64,000 nucleotides of DNA from NCBI GenBank assembly GCA_002404995.1, contig DHKY01000014.1:124001-188000 (forward strand), in the 5' to 3' direction. The translations under genes and the position numbers were made by a program. Origin of the DNA: Caryophanales bacterium UBA4682. Lineage in GTDB: Bacteria > Bacillota_I > Bacilli_A > RFN20 > CAG-288. Below, one piece after another: positions 1 to 8,177 of the stretch. The notes beneath the pieces are model-generated. The model was not told the DNA's origin, searched no databases, and saw nothing but the letters and a program-made list of their open reading frames with translations. Every line of letters begins with the position of its first letter. Within the stretch, counting starts at the first letter, position 1.

Positions 1-153
1 ATATTTTCCGCCTTCGAAATAGGATACATTGACTCCGCCGGGATTATTGATATCCCGCTTTTCGGATATCCTAGCATCATGCGGCAAGGTAACCCTTTTT
101 CCTTCTTCTTTATGTCCGTCTTTATAGAAAAACCAGTTATCATTAAAAAACAT
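1..153 (-). CDS. Glycoside hydrolase family 2 (beta-galactosidase-like), N-terminal fragment
   Basis: Only the first 51 codons are in the window; the gene continues off the left edge. The start ATG at 153 follows a GAGGAG ribosome binding site. The visible protein begins FNDNWFFYKDG and then shows the GH2 sugar-binding-domain signature LPHDA-Met(AGG)-I followed by EKR and a GG..YFEGGKY stretch, as in LacZ/BgaB-type enzymes. Family knowledge says such enzymes hydrolyse terminal beta-galactosides, beta-glucuronides or beta-mannosides; which substrate cannot be told from this end. The AGG at 70-72 sits where this family has Met in its LPHDAMI motif. There is no signal peptide, so the enzyme is probably cytoplasmic. 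It is divergent from the GH43 gene at 302. Confidence 0.85.
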   Translation of the reverse strand, partial: MFFNDNWFFYKDGHKEEGKRVTLPHDARISEKRDINNPGGVNVSYFEGGKY

Positions 154-264
154 ACGTGCTCCTCATTTCTTTGCTATTATATCGGAACATTCTAAGGGCT
201 TACATTATTTGTCGCAATTTGTTTGTTTTCTGTCATAAATCACCCATTCTCCTAACCCCTTCTT

Positions 265-273
265 TGCTATACT
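265..273 (+). promoter_or_regulatory. Extended -10 promoter for the GH43 gene
   Basis: TGCTATACT is a good extended -10 element 28 bases before the GH43 start, with an AGAGGAC ribosome binding site between them. No clear -35 is seen, as is common for extended -10 promoters. Confidence 0.4.
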
Positions 274-301
274 AAGTGCAGAAAGAGGACTATCACCTAT
301 A

Positions 302-1798
302 ATGAAACAAGCAAGAAATCCATATACTCCTAGGAGAACTTATATTCCGGATGGAGAAGTGCATGTCTTTGGCGATCGAGCCTATCTTTTCGGTTCCCAC
401 GACAAGGAAAACGGTGAGACTTACTGCAGGCTATCCTATGAAGTCTTTAGCGCGCCGATCAACGATTTGACGACTTGGACAAGCAAAGGAATCAATTATT
501 CTTCTTCTCAGGATCCCATAGCAGTGAAGACCAATCGTCCTTACAGGTATGCACCGGACTGTGTCAAAGGAAAAGACGGAAGATACTATCTTTATTACTG
601 CCTTGGCGGAAAGAAAACGAAAGGCCTCTATGATGGTCCGATTTCGGTTGCCGTTTCCGCCACTCCTGATGGAAAATATGAGTTCTACGGACATGTAAGA
701 AACAAAGACGGCTCCTTGTTCAATGACCACATCGTGTTCGATCCTGCCGTCCTAAACGATGATGGAATCATCCGGCTATATTACGGAACCTATTATCCTT
801 TTTCCTCTTTCAAGCGGTTTCTTAGACCAGTCAGGAGAATCATCGAAGGCTGCTTTATCCATCGTACTCCGAAGCAGATCAAGGCATACAACGATAAAAT
901 CAGGGGAGCGTATACAGTCCGCCTTGAAGACGATAGGCTGACCGTCTCCTCCTCACCGAAACCAGTAAGGGACTGCTACTCCAAAATCGGTCCTTTCAAG
1001 ACAAGAAGGACTATTTTTCCCCGTTCCTCCCATAACAGGCAGGGCCATGGATTTTTCGAGGCTTCCTCTATCCGGAAAATCAATGGGAAATACTATTTCG
1101 TCTATTCCTCTAGGAATAATCATGAACTCTGTTATGCGACAAGCGATTATCCGGATAAGGCATTCCACTACGGAGGGGTTCTTGTTTCAAACGGAGATGT
1201 CGGATACCACGGAAGAAAAGAAAAAGACCGACTGAACTATACCGCTACCAATCACGGATGCATCGAGAGAATCAATCAATCCCTCTATGTCTTCTATCAT
1301 AAGGAAACACACGGAAGCGACTATTCAAGAGTCGCTTGCGCTGAGAATATCAAGATCCGAGAAGACGGAAGCATTCCTCAAGCTGAGATTACTTCCTGCG
1401 GACTGAATAAGGGAGACCTTGTCGGAAAGGGATATTATGACGCTTTCTATGCCACCTATATCACAAATGGAAGAAGGCCGAACCGAAACAACACCAAAAA
1501 GAAACGAATTCCTAGGCTGACAAACAATCAAAGGGAATGTTATCTGACCAATCTGAAAAAGAACTGTATTGTCGGATACCGGTATTATGATTTAAAAGGT
1601 ACAGAAAAGCTAATTCTTACCGCCCGAGGAAGAGGTATCGTTATTGTAAAGACAAACCATTCCCAAGGAACAAAGCTAAACATCGATTCAAAAGATTTTT
1701 ATAATTACAGGATTCAATTTACTGGAAACTGCCACGAAGAAATCCAATTCCGTGTTTTAAAAGGAAACCTCGAAATCAAGGGGTTTTCCTTAGAATAG
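302..1798 (+). CDS. Glycoside hydrolase family 43 enzyme
   Basis: This 498-residue protein has the five-bladed-propeller GH43 signatures: an N-terminal IPDGEVHVFGDRAYLFGSHD stretch, PY-Met(AGG)-YAPDCV with DGRYYLYYCL, VFDPAVL, EASSIRKINGKYYFVYSS near residue 255, and HKETHGSDYSRVACAE. A C-terminal beta-sandwich of about 100 residues (from CIVGYRYYDL) resembles the small accessory domain of some GH43 enzymes. The family contains arabinofuranosidases, xylosidases and galactosidases; the exact substrate is not clear. There is no signal peptide, so it acts in the cytoplasm on imported oligosaccharides. Arg in EASSIRKI is CGG and Arg in SDYSRVA is AGA, while AGG occurs at Met-like positions. It is divergent from a GH2 gene, suggesting a shared glycan pathway. 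Confidence 0.85.
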   Translation: MKQARNPYTPRRTYIPDGEVHVFGDRAYLFGSHDKENGETYCRLSYEVFSAPINDLTTWTSKGINYSSSQDPIAVKTNRPYRYAPDCVKGKDGRYYLYYCLGGKKTKGLYDGPISVAVSATPDGKYEFYGHVRNKDGSLFNDHIVFDPAVLNDDGIIRLYYGTYYPFSSFKRFLRPVRRIIEGCFIHRTPKQIKAYNDKIRGAYTVRLEDDRLTVSSSPKPVRDCYSKIGPFKTRRTIFPRSSHNRQGHGFFEASSIRKINGKYYFVYSSRNNHELCYATSDYPDKAFHYGGVLVSNGDVGYHGRKEKDRLNYTATNHGCIERINQSLYVFYHKETHGSDYSRVACAENIKIREDGSIPQAEITSCGLNKGDLVGKGYYDAFYATYITNGRRPNRNNTKKKRIPRLTNNQRECYLTNLKKNCIVGYRYYDLKGTEKLILTARGRGIVIVKTNHSQGTKLNIDSKDFYNYRIQFTGNCHEEIQFRVLKGNLEIKGFSLE

Positions 1799-1928
1799 AA
1801 CGATTTTCTGTTTCTGTCACTCCGCTTAGGACATATGTCTGTCCCAAAGTCAGTTTTTTTGTTGTGAAACGCAAAGAACAAATGTAACCAAAAAAAGCAA
1901 GCTTAGATTCCAAGCGCTTTTTTACCAG

Positions 1929-1957
1929 TTGATTTTAAACGCTTACAAAGCTAAAAT
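1929..1957 (+). promoter_or_regulatory. Sigma-A promoter with CRE-like operator in the spacer
   Basis: TTGATT (1929-1934), a 17-base spacer and TAAAAT (1952-1957) form a good vegetative promoter. The bottom-strand sequence TGTAAGCGTTTAAA (1934-1947) differs from the CcpA consensus TGWAANCGNTNWCA at one position and fills the spacer, an ideal place for repression. This predicts transcription from about 1964 and a TetR start at 1977 rather than further upstream. Confidence 0.6.
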
Positions 1958-1976
1958 GAACATGTTCATAAAGGGT

Positions 1977-2522
1977 ATGCCGAAAATAATCAATCACGCA
2001 GAAGAAGCCATTCTGCAAAGCGCACGAGAAGAGCTGAAAGAAAATCCGAAGTCTTTTTCAATGCGTAAGATCGCATCGAAAGCTCAGATTGCGGTGGGAA
2101 CGATTTACCACTACTTTCCGGACAAGGTGGATTTGATTGCTGCGATTCTCCTGGAAGATTGGAAAAAGAGGTACTCAACCGCAGAAAAAGAGGTTCTTCT
2201 TTTCTCTTCCATCGAGGGATTAGTTGAAATCATCTATCACCTGATTCTCGACTTCAAGGACAAGAACCAAGAGGTCTTTTCTTCTTATCGCGACAGCCAA
2301 GGATTGAAAGACTATCCCAAACTTCATCAAAGGTTTATCAGCGAACTTGTCTCCTTATTCCAAAAAGGAAAAGAACACCTTCAAAGGAAGAAGGAAGACA
2401 GCATTGACAATCTTGTCATGGAAAGGATGCTCATCCAAAGGCGCAGTCAATCAATTGATTATTCGACCCTTTTAAATGCTATTTCAAAAATCATCGGAGG
2501 TAAAAATGAAAAGCAACTTTAA
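1977..2522 (+). CDS. TetR family transcriptional regulator
   Basis: This is a typical TetR repressor of about 181 residues. The N-terminal helix-turn-helix reads SMRKIASKAQIAVGTIYHYF, with the FxDK that ends the domain; the C-terminal ligand-binding half is divergent. I chose ATG 1977 because the protein then begins MPKIINHAEEAI like other family members and because a -35/-10 promoter lies at 1929-1957, which excludes the possible TTG 1929 and ATG 1956 starts; only a weak AAAGGG precedes 1977. The first gene of a five-gene operon, it overlaps the next gene by 17 bases and probably regulates its own operon in response to a small hydrophobic ligand. The ligand is unknown. Confidence 0.85.
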   Translation: MPKIINHAEEAILQSAREELKENPKSFSMRKIASKAQIAVGTIYHYFPDKVDLIAAILLEDWKKRYSTAEKEVLLFSSIEGLVEIIYHLILDFKDKNQEVFSSYRDSQGLKDYPKLHQRFISELVSLFQKGKEHLQRKKEDSIDNLVMERMLIQRRSQSIDYSTLLNAISKIIGGKNEKQL

Positions 2523-3435
2523 GAATCTGGATCCGAAAGACAATTTCTATCAGACTTCCCTCTTCTTCCCAAGGCCGGTGGTCAGGGTTGGTACTTTGAC
2601 GAAAGACGGCAAGACGACGCTTGGTCCGTACTCTCTTCTCGCTCCTTATTACATTGCCGGAAAAGAATACTATGCCAGGCTCCTTGAATGCCGCAATTCT
2701 TCCAACACGGCTCAGAACATTCTCCGGGAAGGAAAGTGCACACTGAACTTCTTCCCGGATGACTCTAAATTATTCAAGGAAGCCGTTAGAAGGGGTTGGC
2801 CGGGAGATACTCCGGAAGAGAAGAGGAAAAACTGCATTTTCCATTTGGAAGACAGCCAGAGCCAAAGGGAACATCCCAATGAGAAATATCCTCAGATTGT
2901 CAGCGAATCCTTCCAGGTCATCGAATGCACTTGGAGGAGAGAGCTCGACAATGCCCAAGATGATAAGCCCGGCGAATTGAACGGATACGAAGGACCCTAT
3001 CACAACTTCAACGGCATCACTTCGAAATTCGGCGCCCACTTCATCTTACGCATCGATCATATCGACAGGAAAGAGAAATACTGGAACTCCATCGTCAACG
3101 GGGTCAACCACAACAACTTCCCACGTGTCCCGGTCGATTACGGCTATCGGGACAGCAAGAATTTCTGGTGTTCGAAGTTCAAAAAGCCCCATGGTGAAAG
3201 GCTGCCAAGGCGTGAGACCAGCCTGGAATCGGTCCGTTATGCAGCCAAGCGTCTGCAGACAGATGTCCAATTCACGGATGATGCCTTGAAGCGTCTTGTC
3301 AAAGTCCCTCGCATCTTCCTTCCTACTGCCTTAAAAGGATGTGTGAAATGGGCAGAAGAACACAACGTGAAAGTCATTACCGAAAAGGAAATGATTATCA
3401 TCAACGATAAACGTGCAAAAGAAAAGAACAAATAA
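2506..3435 (+). CDS. Flavin reductase-like FMN-binding protein
   Basis: The protein of 309 residues belongs to the split-barrel flavin reductase-like (DUF447/RutF-related) family. Around residues 20-75 it reads FFP-Met-PVV-Met-VGTLTKDG, then LLAPYYIAGKEYYA-Met-LLECRNSSNTAQNI, which in relatives is PMPVVMVGTLTKDG and YYAMLLECRNSSNTAQNI. Three Met positions are AGG (2572-2574, 2584-2586, 2677-2679), while the conserved Arg of ECRNSS is CGC, a clear internal test of the altered code. The start ATG 2506 has a GGAGGT site and overlaps the regulator gene. It probably binds FMN and NAD(P)H and acts with the redox genes downstream. Confidence 0.85.
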   Translation: MKSNFKNLDPKDNFYQTSLFFPRPVVRVGTLTKDGKTTLGPYSLLAPYYIAGKEYYARLLECRNSSNTAQNILREGKCTLNFFPDDSKLFKEAVRRGWPGDTPEEKRKNCIFHLEDSQSQREHPNEKYPQIVSESFQVIECTWRRELDNAQDDKPGELNGYEGPYHNFNGITSKFGAHFILRIDHIDRKEKYWNSIVNGVNHNNFPRVPVDYGYRDSKNFWCSKFKKPHGERLPRRETSLESVRYAAKRLQTDVQFTDDALKRLVKVPRIFLPTALKGCVKWAEEHNVKVITEKEMIIINDKRAKEKNK

Positions 3436-3455
3436 AAAGCAAAGGAAACCGAGAA

Positions 3456-4319
3456 ATGAAAATTGCAATTGCTGGTGCCTTCGGACATCTTGGCTACGAT
3501 ATCCTGAAGGAAGCCATTGAGAAGAATTACGAAGTCATTGCACTGGATTTGAAAGAAAAAGACAATCCATATCAGGGAAAGTATCTCTTCCATCCAATCG
3601 ATGTCACCAAAAAAGAAACCCTAGCCGGATTATTGGATGGTGTCGATGTTCTTGTCTCTACCGTTGGTCTTGTCTCAAAAAGCGCTACCCTTACAAACTA
3701 CGACATTGACTATCAAGGAAACAGGAATCTTCTGGAAGAAGCCAAAAAGAACAAGGTCAAGAAGTTTGTCTATGTCTCAGTTATCCATGCCGAGACCGCC
3801 AAAGATGTTCCAAGGTTAGACAGTAAATTTCAGTTCGAGGAGAAGCTGAAAGCCTCTGGCAGGAATTACAGCATTGTCCGTCCGACCGGCTATTTCTATG
3901 ATATCGCCCATGTCTTCAGGCCAAGGATTGAAAAAGGAAAGGTCACTCTTCTCGGAAGAAAGAGCTATCCTGTCAATGTCATCGACACAAGCGATCTCGC
4001 CGACTTCATCCTGAAAAAGGCAGCCGAAGAAGGAAACTCCTTCGATGAAATCGGCGGAAAGGAAACTTACACCTACGAAGAAATTGCAAAGAGGTTCTTT
4101 GCAGCAGCCGGCAAGAAGGCAAAGATATCAAGAGCACCGGTTTTCCTCTTTGATCTGATTATCAAGAAAGCAGCAAAGAAAAAGGATGGGTCCGAAGCCA
4201 TCATCCGTTTCTCCAAATGGACCCTGACGCATGAAAGGGAAGGAAAGGTCAAATACGGCACAAGGTCATTCAAGGACTATATTTTCGCCCTCTATTCGAA
4301 GAAAGGGGAAGGAAAATGA
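3456..4319 (+). CDS. NAD(P)-binding atypical SDR (NmrA-like)
   Basis: The 287-residue protein opens with MKIAIAGAFGHLG, a Rossmann GxxGxxG nucleotide-binding motif, followed by VDVLVSTVGLVS and the SIVRPTGYFYD motif typical of atypical short-chain dehydrogenases of the NmrA/SDR_a5 type. AGG codons lie in hydrophobic spots such as SG-x-NYSIVRPTG. The start has an AAAGGAAA site 9 bases upstream. It lies in the TetR operon and its stop overlaps the next start by four bases (ATGA), so translation is probably coupled. The substrate is unknown; such proteins act as oxidoreductases or NADPH sensors. Confidence 0.8.
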   Translation: MKIAIAGAFGHLGYDILKEAIEKNYEVIALDLKEKDNPYQGKYLFHPIDVTKKETLAGLLDGVDVLVSTVGLVSKSATLTNYDIDYQGNRNLLEEAKKNKVKKFVYVSVIHAETAKDVPRLDSKFQFEEKLKASGRNYSIVRPTGYFYDIAHVFRPRIEKGKVTLLGRKSYPVNVIDTSDLADFILKKAAEEGNSFDEIGGKETYTYEEIAKRFFAAAGKKAKISRAPVFLFDLIIKKAAKKKDGSEAIIRFSKWTLTHEREGKVKYGTRSFKDYIFALYSKKGEGK

Positions 4320-5173
4320 TCGAATCCACTCCACAGTTCTGGATTTTCGTTTCTATTCTTCTTGCCGTCAGTCTTCTCCTCTGCTCCATCGGATTCAAGA
4401 AGTTCGTTTTATTTCTCTCTATCGGATACGGTCTTTCCGTCTTCGGAATCGGAATTGCCTTGATGGTCTTCACAGCAGGCAAGTTCTCCTTCGTCAACAT
4501 TTATAGCAGCTCCATCGTCAACTATATTCTTGCCGCCGTCCTGATTCTCTATGGCAGGCGTCTAGCCGGTTTCCTCACCTATCGTGAAATCAGTTCCTTA
4601 AGTTACCGGAAAACCTTGGAAAAGGTCTCCGGAAAAGAAGAAAAAAAGAGGCCGTTTTTCGTCAAAGCTACCATCTGGTTATCCGTTGGCATTCTTTATA
4701 TCAGGCAGACCTATCCAGTCATCTATCGAGTCGGAGGTTCCTTTGCTGCCGAAGGTAGCGGAAGGATTACTCCAATCGTAGGAGCCTGCATTGCCCTTCT
4801 CGGTCTTATCATTGAAACCAGGGCCGATTTGGAAAAGAACAAGGCCAAGAAGAAGAATCCACACACCTTTGTCTCTTCTGGCCTTTATTCCTTAGTCCGT
4901 TGTCCGAACTACTTAGGAGAAATCATCAGGTGGACAGGAATCTTCATCTCCGGCTGTGATATTTTCAGAGGCGATTATGTCAGCTGGATTATCTCTATCC
5001 TCGGTTATCTTCTCATTGTCTATGTCAGGATCAGCGGTGCAAAACGTCTGGAACTCCGTCAGGACAAGAGTTACGGAAACGATCCGAAATATCAGGAATA
5101 CAAGAAAAAGACTCCAATCTTAAGGCACCTTATCCCGGTAAAATCCTTAGCGAGCTGGAACTGGGTGAAATAA
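4316..5173 (+). CDS. DUF1295 / isoprenylcysteine methyltransferase-like membrane protein
   Basis: The 285-residue integral membrane protein has several hydrophobic helices and the C-terminal signature SSGLYSLVRCPNYLGEI, then W-TGIF and YGNDPKYQEYKKKTP, shared by DUF1295 (steroid 5-alpha-reductase-like) and ICMT-type proteins. In family members the conserved Arg-x-Pro-Asn-Tyr segment forms the cofactor (NADPH or SAM) site. Met(AGG) in GEII-x-WTGIF and YV-x-ISGAK replaces an Arg that would otherwise sit inside membrane helices. It is coupled to the gene before it by ATGA overlap and to the membrane gene after it with one base between. Reaction and substrate are not known; a lipid or quinone modification would fit the redox operon. 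Confidence 0.75.
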   Translation: MIESTPQFWIFVSILLAVSLLLCSIGFKKFVLFLSIGYGLSVFGIGIALMVFTAGKFSFVNIYSSSIVNYILAAVLILYGRRLAGFLTYREISSLSYRKTLEKVSGKEEKKRPFFVKATIWLSVGILYIRQTYPVIYRVGGSFAAEGSGRITPIVGACIALLGLIIETRADLEKNKAKKKNPHTFVSSGLYSLVRCPNYLGEIIRWTGIFISGCDIFRGDYVSWIISILGYLLIVYVRISGAKRLELRQDKSYGNDPKYQEYKKKTPILRHLIPVKSLASWNWVK

Positions 5174-5174
5174 G

Positions 5175-5888
5175 ATGATGTTTCTTACTGAATTCAAGGA
5201 TGCCCCAAGAGTCGGTTTAGCCTTCCAAGGTATCTATGATATCCTACCGGTCGTTTTCTTCCTCCTTGGATCCATCATCCTTCTCCGTACACTTTACTCC
5301 AAAAGGGTCAAAGGCTGTTATTGTCTTCTTGCTGCTGGCAGCATCAGGGTATTCTCAGCTGGCATTTTAAAAGCACTACATAAGATTGTAATGGGTTCCT
5401 TCCAAGTCGACTATATTATCCTAGACAAGCAGTTCACACCAACACAGTCTATCGGTTTTATTCTTCTGTTCTTAGCTCTCCTTGGAAGGTTCACCTTGAA
5501 AAACACCAAATACGTTCAAGAAAAGACAAGGGCTATTACACTACCGGTGCTTGCTCTGTTCCTTGCCGAAGAAATCAAGATCGGGGATAGCGGACTGCCC
5601 GCCTTTACCAATTCCTGGCCGTTCCTTGCCATAAGGATCATCGGAGCAGGCGGCTTCCTCGTCAGGCTCACTATCATTTCCTTCAAGAGGAAACGAATTC
5701 CAGAAGCCGTACTCTTCCTAGTCTCCATTGTCTTAATGGTATCCATGGGCTATCTCTCGACAAAGCGAGGTTATGAAGGAGCCTGGATGCAGATCAGCTG
5801 TAATGTCCTCTACCAGCTCTGCTTCTTTATCGGATGTCTGCTTCTCAAAAAGCATAAACTCGAAGAAGCGAATCTATTCAAGGCTTAA
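5175..5888 (+). CDS. Hypothetical multi-pass membrane protein
   Basis: I do not recognise this 237-residue protein. It has about six hydrophobic segments (for example around residues 22-40, 52-66, 90-105, 120-135, 145-165 and 175-195) and a short basic C-terminal tail. It begins one base after the stop of the DUF1295 gene, so it is the last gene of the TetR operon, and it is followed by a strong terminator. Several AGG codons lie within the hydrophobic segments, and read as Met they keep those segments uncharged. It may form a membrane partner of the enzyme upstream. Confidence 0.6.
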   Translation: MMFLTEFKDAPRVGLAFQGIYDILPVVFFLLGSIILLRTLYSKRVKGCYCLLAAGSIRVFSAGILKALHKIVMGSFQVDYIILDKQFTPTQSIGFILLFLALLGRFTLKNTKYVQEKTRAITLPVLALFLAEEIKIGDSGLPAFTNSWPFLAIRIIGAGGFLVRLTIISFKRKRIPEAVLFLVSIVLMVSMGYLSTKRGYEGAWMQISCNVLYQLCFFIGCLLLKKHKLEEANLFKA

Positions 5889-5893
5889 AGCAC

Positions 5894-5925
5894 AAGCGCT
5901 GAGCCAAAAGGCCAGCGCTTTTTGT
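5894..5925 (+). terminator. Rho-independent terminator of the TetR operon
   Basis: AAGCGCTG and CAGCGCTT pair over a short loop and are followed by TTTTTG. Confidence 0.75.
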
Positions 5926-6125
5926 TTGATTGGTTTTCTTCAGCAAAAAGAAATTAGGTCTTTTCATTGGTTTTTCTTTTTAGAAAGAATCAAGTATCCT
6001 TTCTCCACTATTTTTGTTTTTTGATAGCACTTACATACAATCATTTAAATAGTATCCTTTTTTGACCCTTTTTCATTTTCTTTTTAATGTGTTAGCTTAT
6101 TTCAAAAATTCAGGAGGGTGTTCAC

Positions 6126-8027
6126 ATGAATGCAAAAAACAAAGTTATTTTTTCTCTTCTTTCCCTTTTCGCACTGACTGGATGTACGGAGAAAAAACAG
6201 TCCGAGGCCAGGAGCAATTCCGGTTCCTCATTTTCCTCTGAGGAAAGTTCAGTGACAGGAGAATCGAAGTCCTTTGTCAACAACAAAGATTCTTTTCAAG
6301 AGGAAACGGAAATCGACATTGAGTCAGATTTTGACTCTCAGGCAAAAGAAAGCGATGATGCTGCAGAGAAAATTGATGTCTCTTCAATCGAAAAAGGAAG
6401 CTCCTACTCCATCACGGAGGGCGGGACTTATCTTTTATCCGGTACAAATGAGGACGCACGGGTTGTCATCGATGCAACGGAGGATATCCTACTTGAGTTA
6501 GATAATCTCTCTTTGACTTCCTTGACGGATTCACCTTTAGAAGTGAAGAACGCAAAATCCATTACTATCAAAGCACTAGAAAAAACCAAGAACTATCTTA
6601 AGGACAGTGAAAACAATACCTTAGAAGCTGCTCTAATCGTCAAGAAAGTGCCGCTTTCTATCACAGGGAAGGGATATCTCTATGTTTCCGGAAAAGGAAA
6701 AAGCGATGATGTCACAGATTCCGGAGTGGGTATCCAGGCAGCCAAAGGAATTCAGATTGAAAACGCCCATGTAATCGTGGAGGAATCGGTTTCCCATGCA
6801 AGGAACGCAAAGGCAGGTCTCACGATCAAAAACGCAAAGCTTTCCCTTCATTCGAAAAAAGACGGCATCCACACAAAAGAGGGTGGGGTTGATATCGAAA
6901 ATTCTGTCTTAAATCTAGACACCTATGGAGATGGTATCGATGCTGCTAGGGATATTACGATCACCAGCTGCAGCATTCATTCCATCACCCATGGTGAATA
7001 TATTCTCTATGACAAGTCTGCAGATACAGATGGCAGTCTCTTAGAAGATTCAAAGTATATTCTTGAAAACGGAGAATATAAGAAGATTTCTTCGGATGAC
7101 AGGAACCGGTATTCTACACGCTACTATCTGGCACAGAAGTGCAAAGGAATCAAAACCGAAGCTAAGCTTACAGTCAATCAAGGAGATTATTACTTCTATA
7201 CCGCGGATGATTCCTTAGCAAGCGATACCGATATCGAATTATTAAGCGGCGATTTTGTTTTCTATACGCTTGATCAAGCCATAAATTCCGATCAAATTCT
7301 AAATATTGGAAGCACATCAGAAGAAGGGCCGTCCTTGCATATTTATCATTCCTATGAAGGAATCCAAGGAGGTCAAATCAGTTTCCACTCAGGATACGCT
7401 TATATCGAAAGCACCGATGATGGTATAAACGCAACCAGCGACACTTTGGAAGACATCTCTAGGAACTTCCATGACGGAAGTACCGTCTATGTAAATGCAG
7501 ACGGAGATGGAATTGACTCTAACGGAACAATTACAAGGGATGGTGGAAATCTCTTTGTTTTCGGACCCAAAAACGATGGGGATTCTTCCCTTGATTCAGA
7601 CAAAGGCTTTACTTATCTTGGCGGAACAATTCTCGCTTTTTCTCAGCAGGGAAGGATTGAGACACCTTCTGCTGAAAACAGGAACGTAGCAAGTCTGAAT
7701 CTCTCAAGCTACAAAGAAGGAGCGGTTCTTTCTTTTTTGACCAATGGGTATGAGTTTTCTGCCCTTCTTCCAAAAGCTTATTCTCAATTGAATGTGATTA
7801 TCGGAAGCGATAAGCTTGTTAAAGATAACCAATTAGAAGTAATTTCCGTAAATCAAACAGCAGCGGAATATAAAAACGGTATTTACTGTGGTGAAGAAAA
7901 GGGAGAAGGAACTACCATTGCAACAGTTTCTTTAAAAGATGGTCTTACAAGCACTGGAAACGGGTCAACTGGTGGTCCAGGTGGATTTCCAGGTGGAAAC
8001 AATGGAGGAAGACCTGATAGACCCTAG
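6126..8027 (+). CDS. Carbohydrate-binding beta-helix lipoprotein (Cthe_2159 type)
   Basis: The 633-residue protein starts with a lipoprotein signal peptide ending LFALTGC, then a Ser/Glu-rich linker. From about residue 95 it matches the carbohydrate-binding domain-containing family related to Cthe_2159 (a calcium-dependent pectin-binding beta-helix): ITEGGTYLLSG, KKDGIHTKEGG, YGDGIDAARDI, DDGINATSD and DGDGIDSNGTIT. The motif GTIT-Met(AGG)-DGGNLFVFGP and QG-Met(AGG)-IETP match Met in relatives. The C-terminus is Gly-rich (GGPGGFPGG). It should sit on the outer face of the membrane and bind polysaccharide. The start has a CAGGAGGG site; TTGACC at 6062-6067 may be its -35. Confidence 0.8.
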   Translation: MNAKNKVIFSLLSLFALTGCTEKKQSEARSNSGSSFSSEESSVTGESKSFVNNKDSFQEETEIDIESDFDSQAKESDDAAEKIDVSSIEKGSSYSITEGGTYLLSGTNEDARVVIDATEDILLELDNLSLTSLTDSPLEVKNAKSITIKALEKTKNYLKDSENNTLEAALIVKKVPLSITGKGYLYVSGKGKSDDVTDSGVGIQAAKGIQIENAHVIVEESVSHARNAKAGLTIKNAKLSLHSKKDGIHTKEGGVDIENSVLNLDTYGDGIDAARDITITSCSIHSITHGEYILYDKSADTDGSLLEDSKYILENGEYKKISSDDRNRYSTRYYLAQKCKGIKTEAKLTVNQGDYYFYTADDSLASDTDIELLSGDFVFYTLDQAINSDQILNIGSTSEEGPSLHIYHSYEGIQGGQISFHSGYAYIESTDDGINATSDTLEDISRNFHDGSTVYVNADGDGIDSNGTITRDGGNLFVFGPKNDGDSSLDSDKGFTYLGGTILAFSQQGRIETPSAENRNVASLNLSSYKEGAVLSFLTNGYEFSALLPKAYSQLNVIIGSDKLVKDNQLEVISVNQTAAEYKNGIYCGEEKGEGTTIATVSLKDGLTSTGNGSTGGPGGFPGGNNGGRPDRP

Positions 8028-8072
8028 CATGTCTTTTCTCAGGTGACAGACTTCTAAAGGTTTCCAGAAACC

Positions 8073-8104
8073 AAGAACACCCATGATTTAGGAGCTGTTC
8101 TTTT
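8073..8104 (+). terminator. Possible terminator after the beta-helix lipoprotein
   Basis: AAGAACA pairs with TGTTCTT across an 18-base loop and is followed by a short T run. The stem is weak. Confidence 0.4.
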
Positions 8105-8165
8105 CAGCAAGTCCAAGTAGAGGTTATTTCTCATTTTCTTTCATTCTTTCACAATAAAAAAACGT

Positions 8166-8171
8166 TATAAT
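8166..8171 (+). promoter_or_regulatory. TATAAT box directly before a GTG start
   Basis: A perfect -10 hexamer ends six bases before the GTG of the HD-domain gene. Transcription would begin at or next to the start codon. The -35 region is poor. Confidence 0.45.
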
Positions 8172-8177
8172 AGTTTT

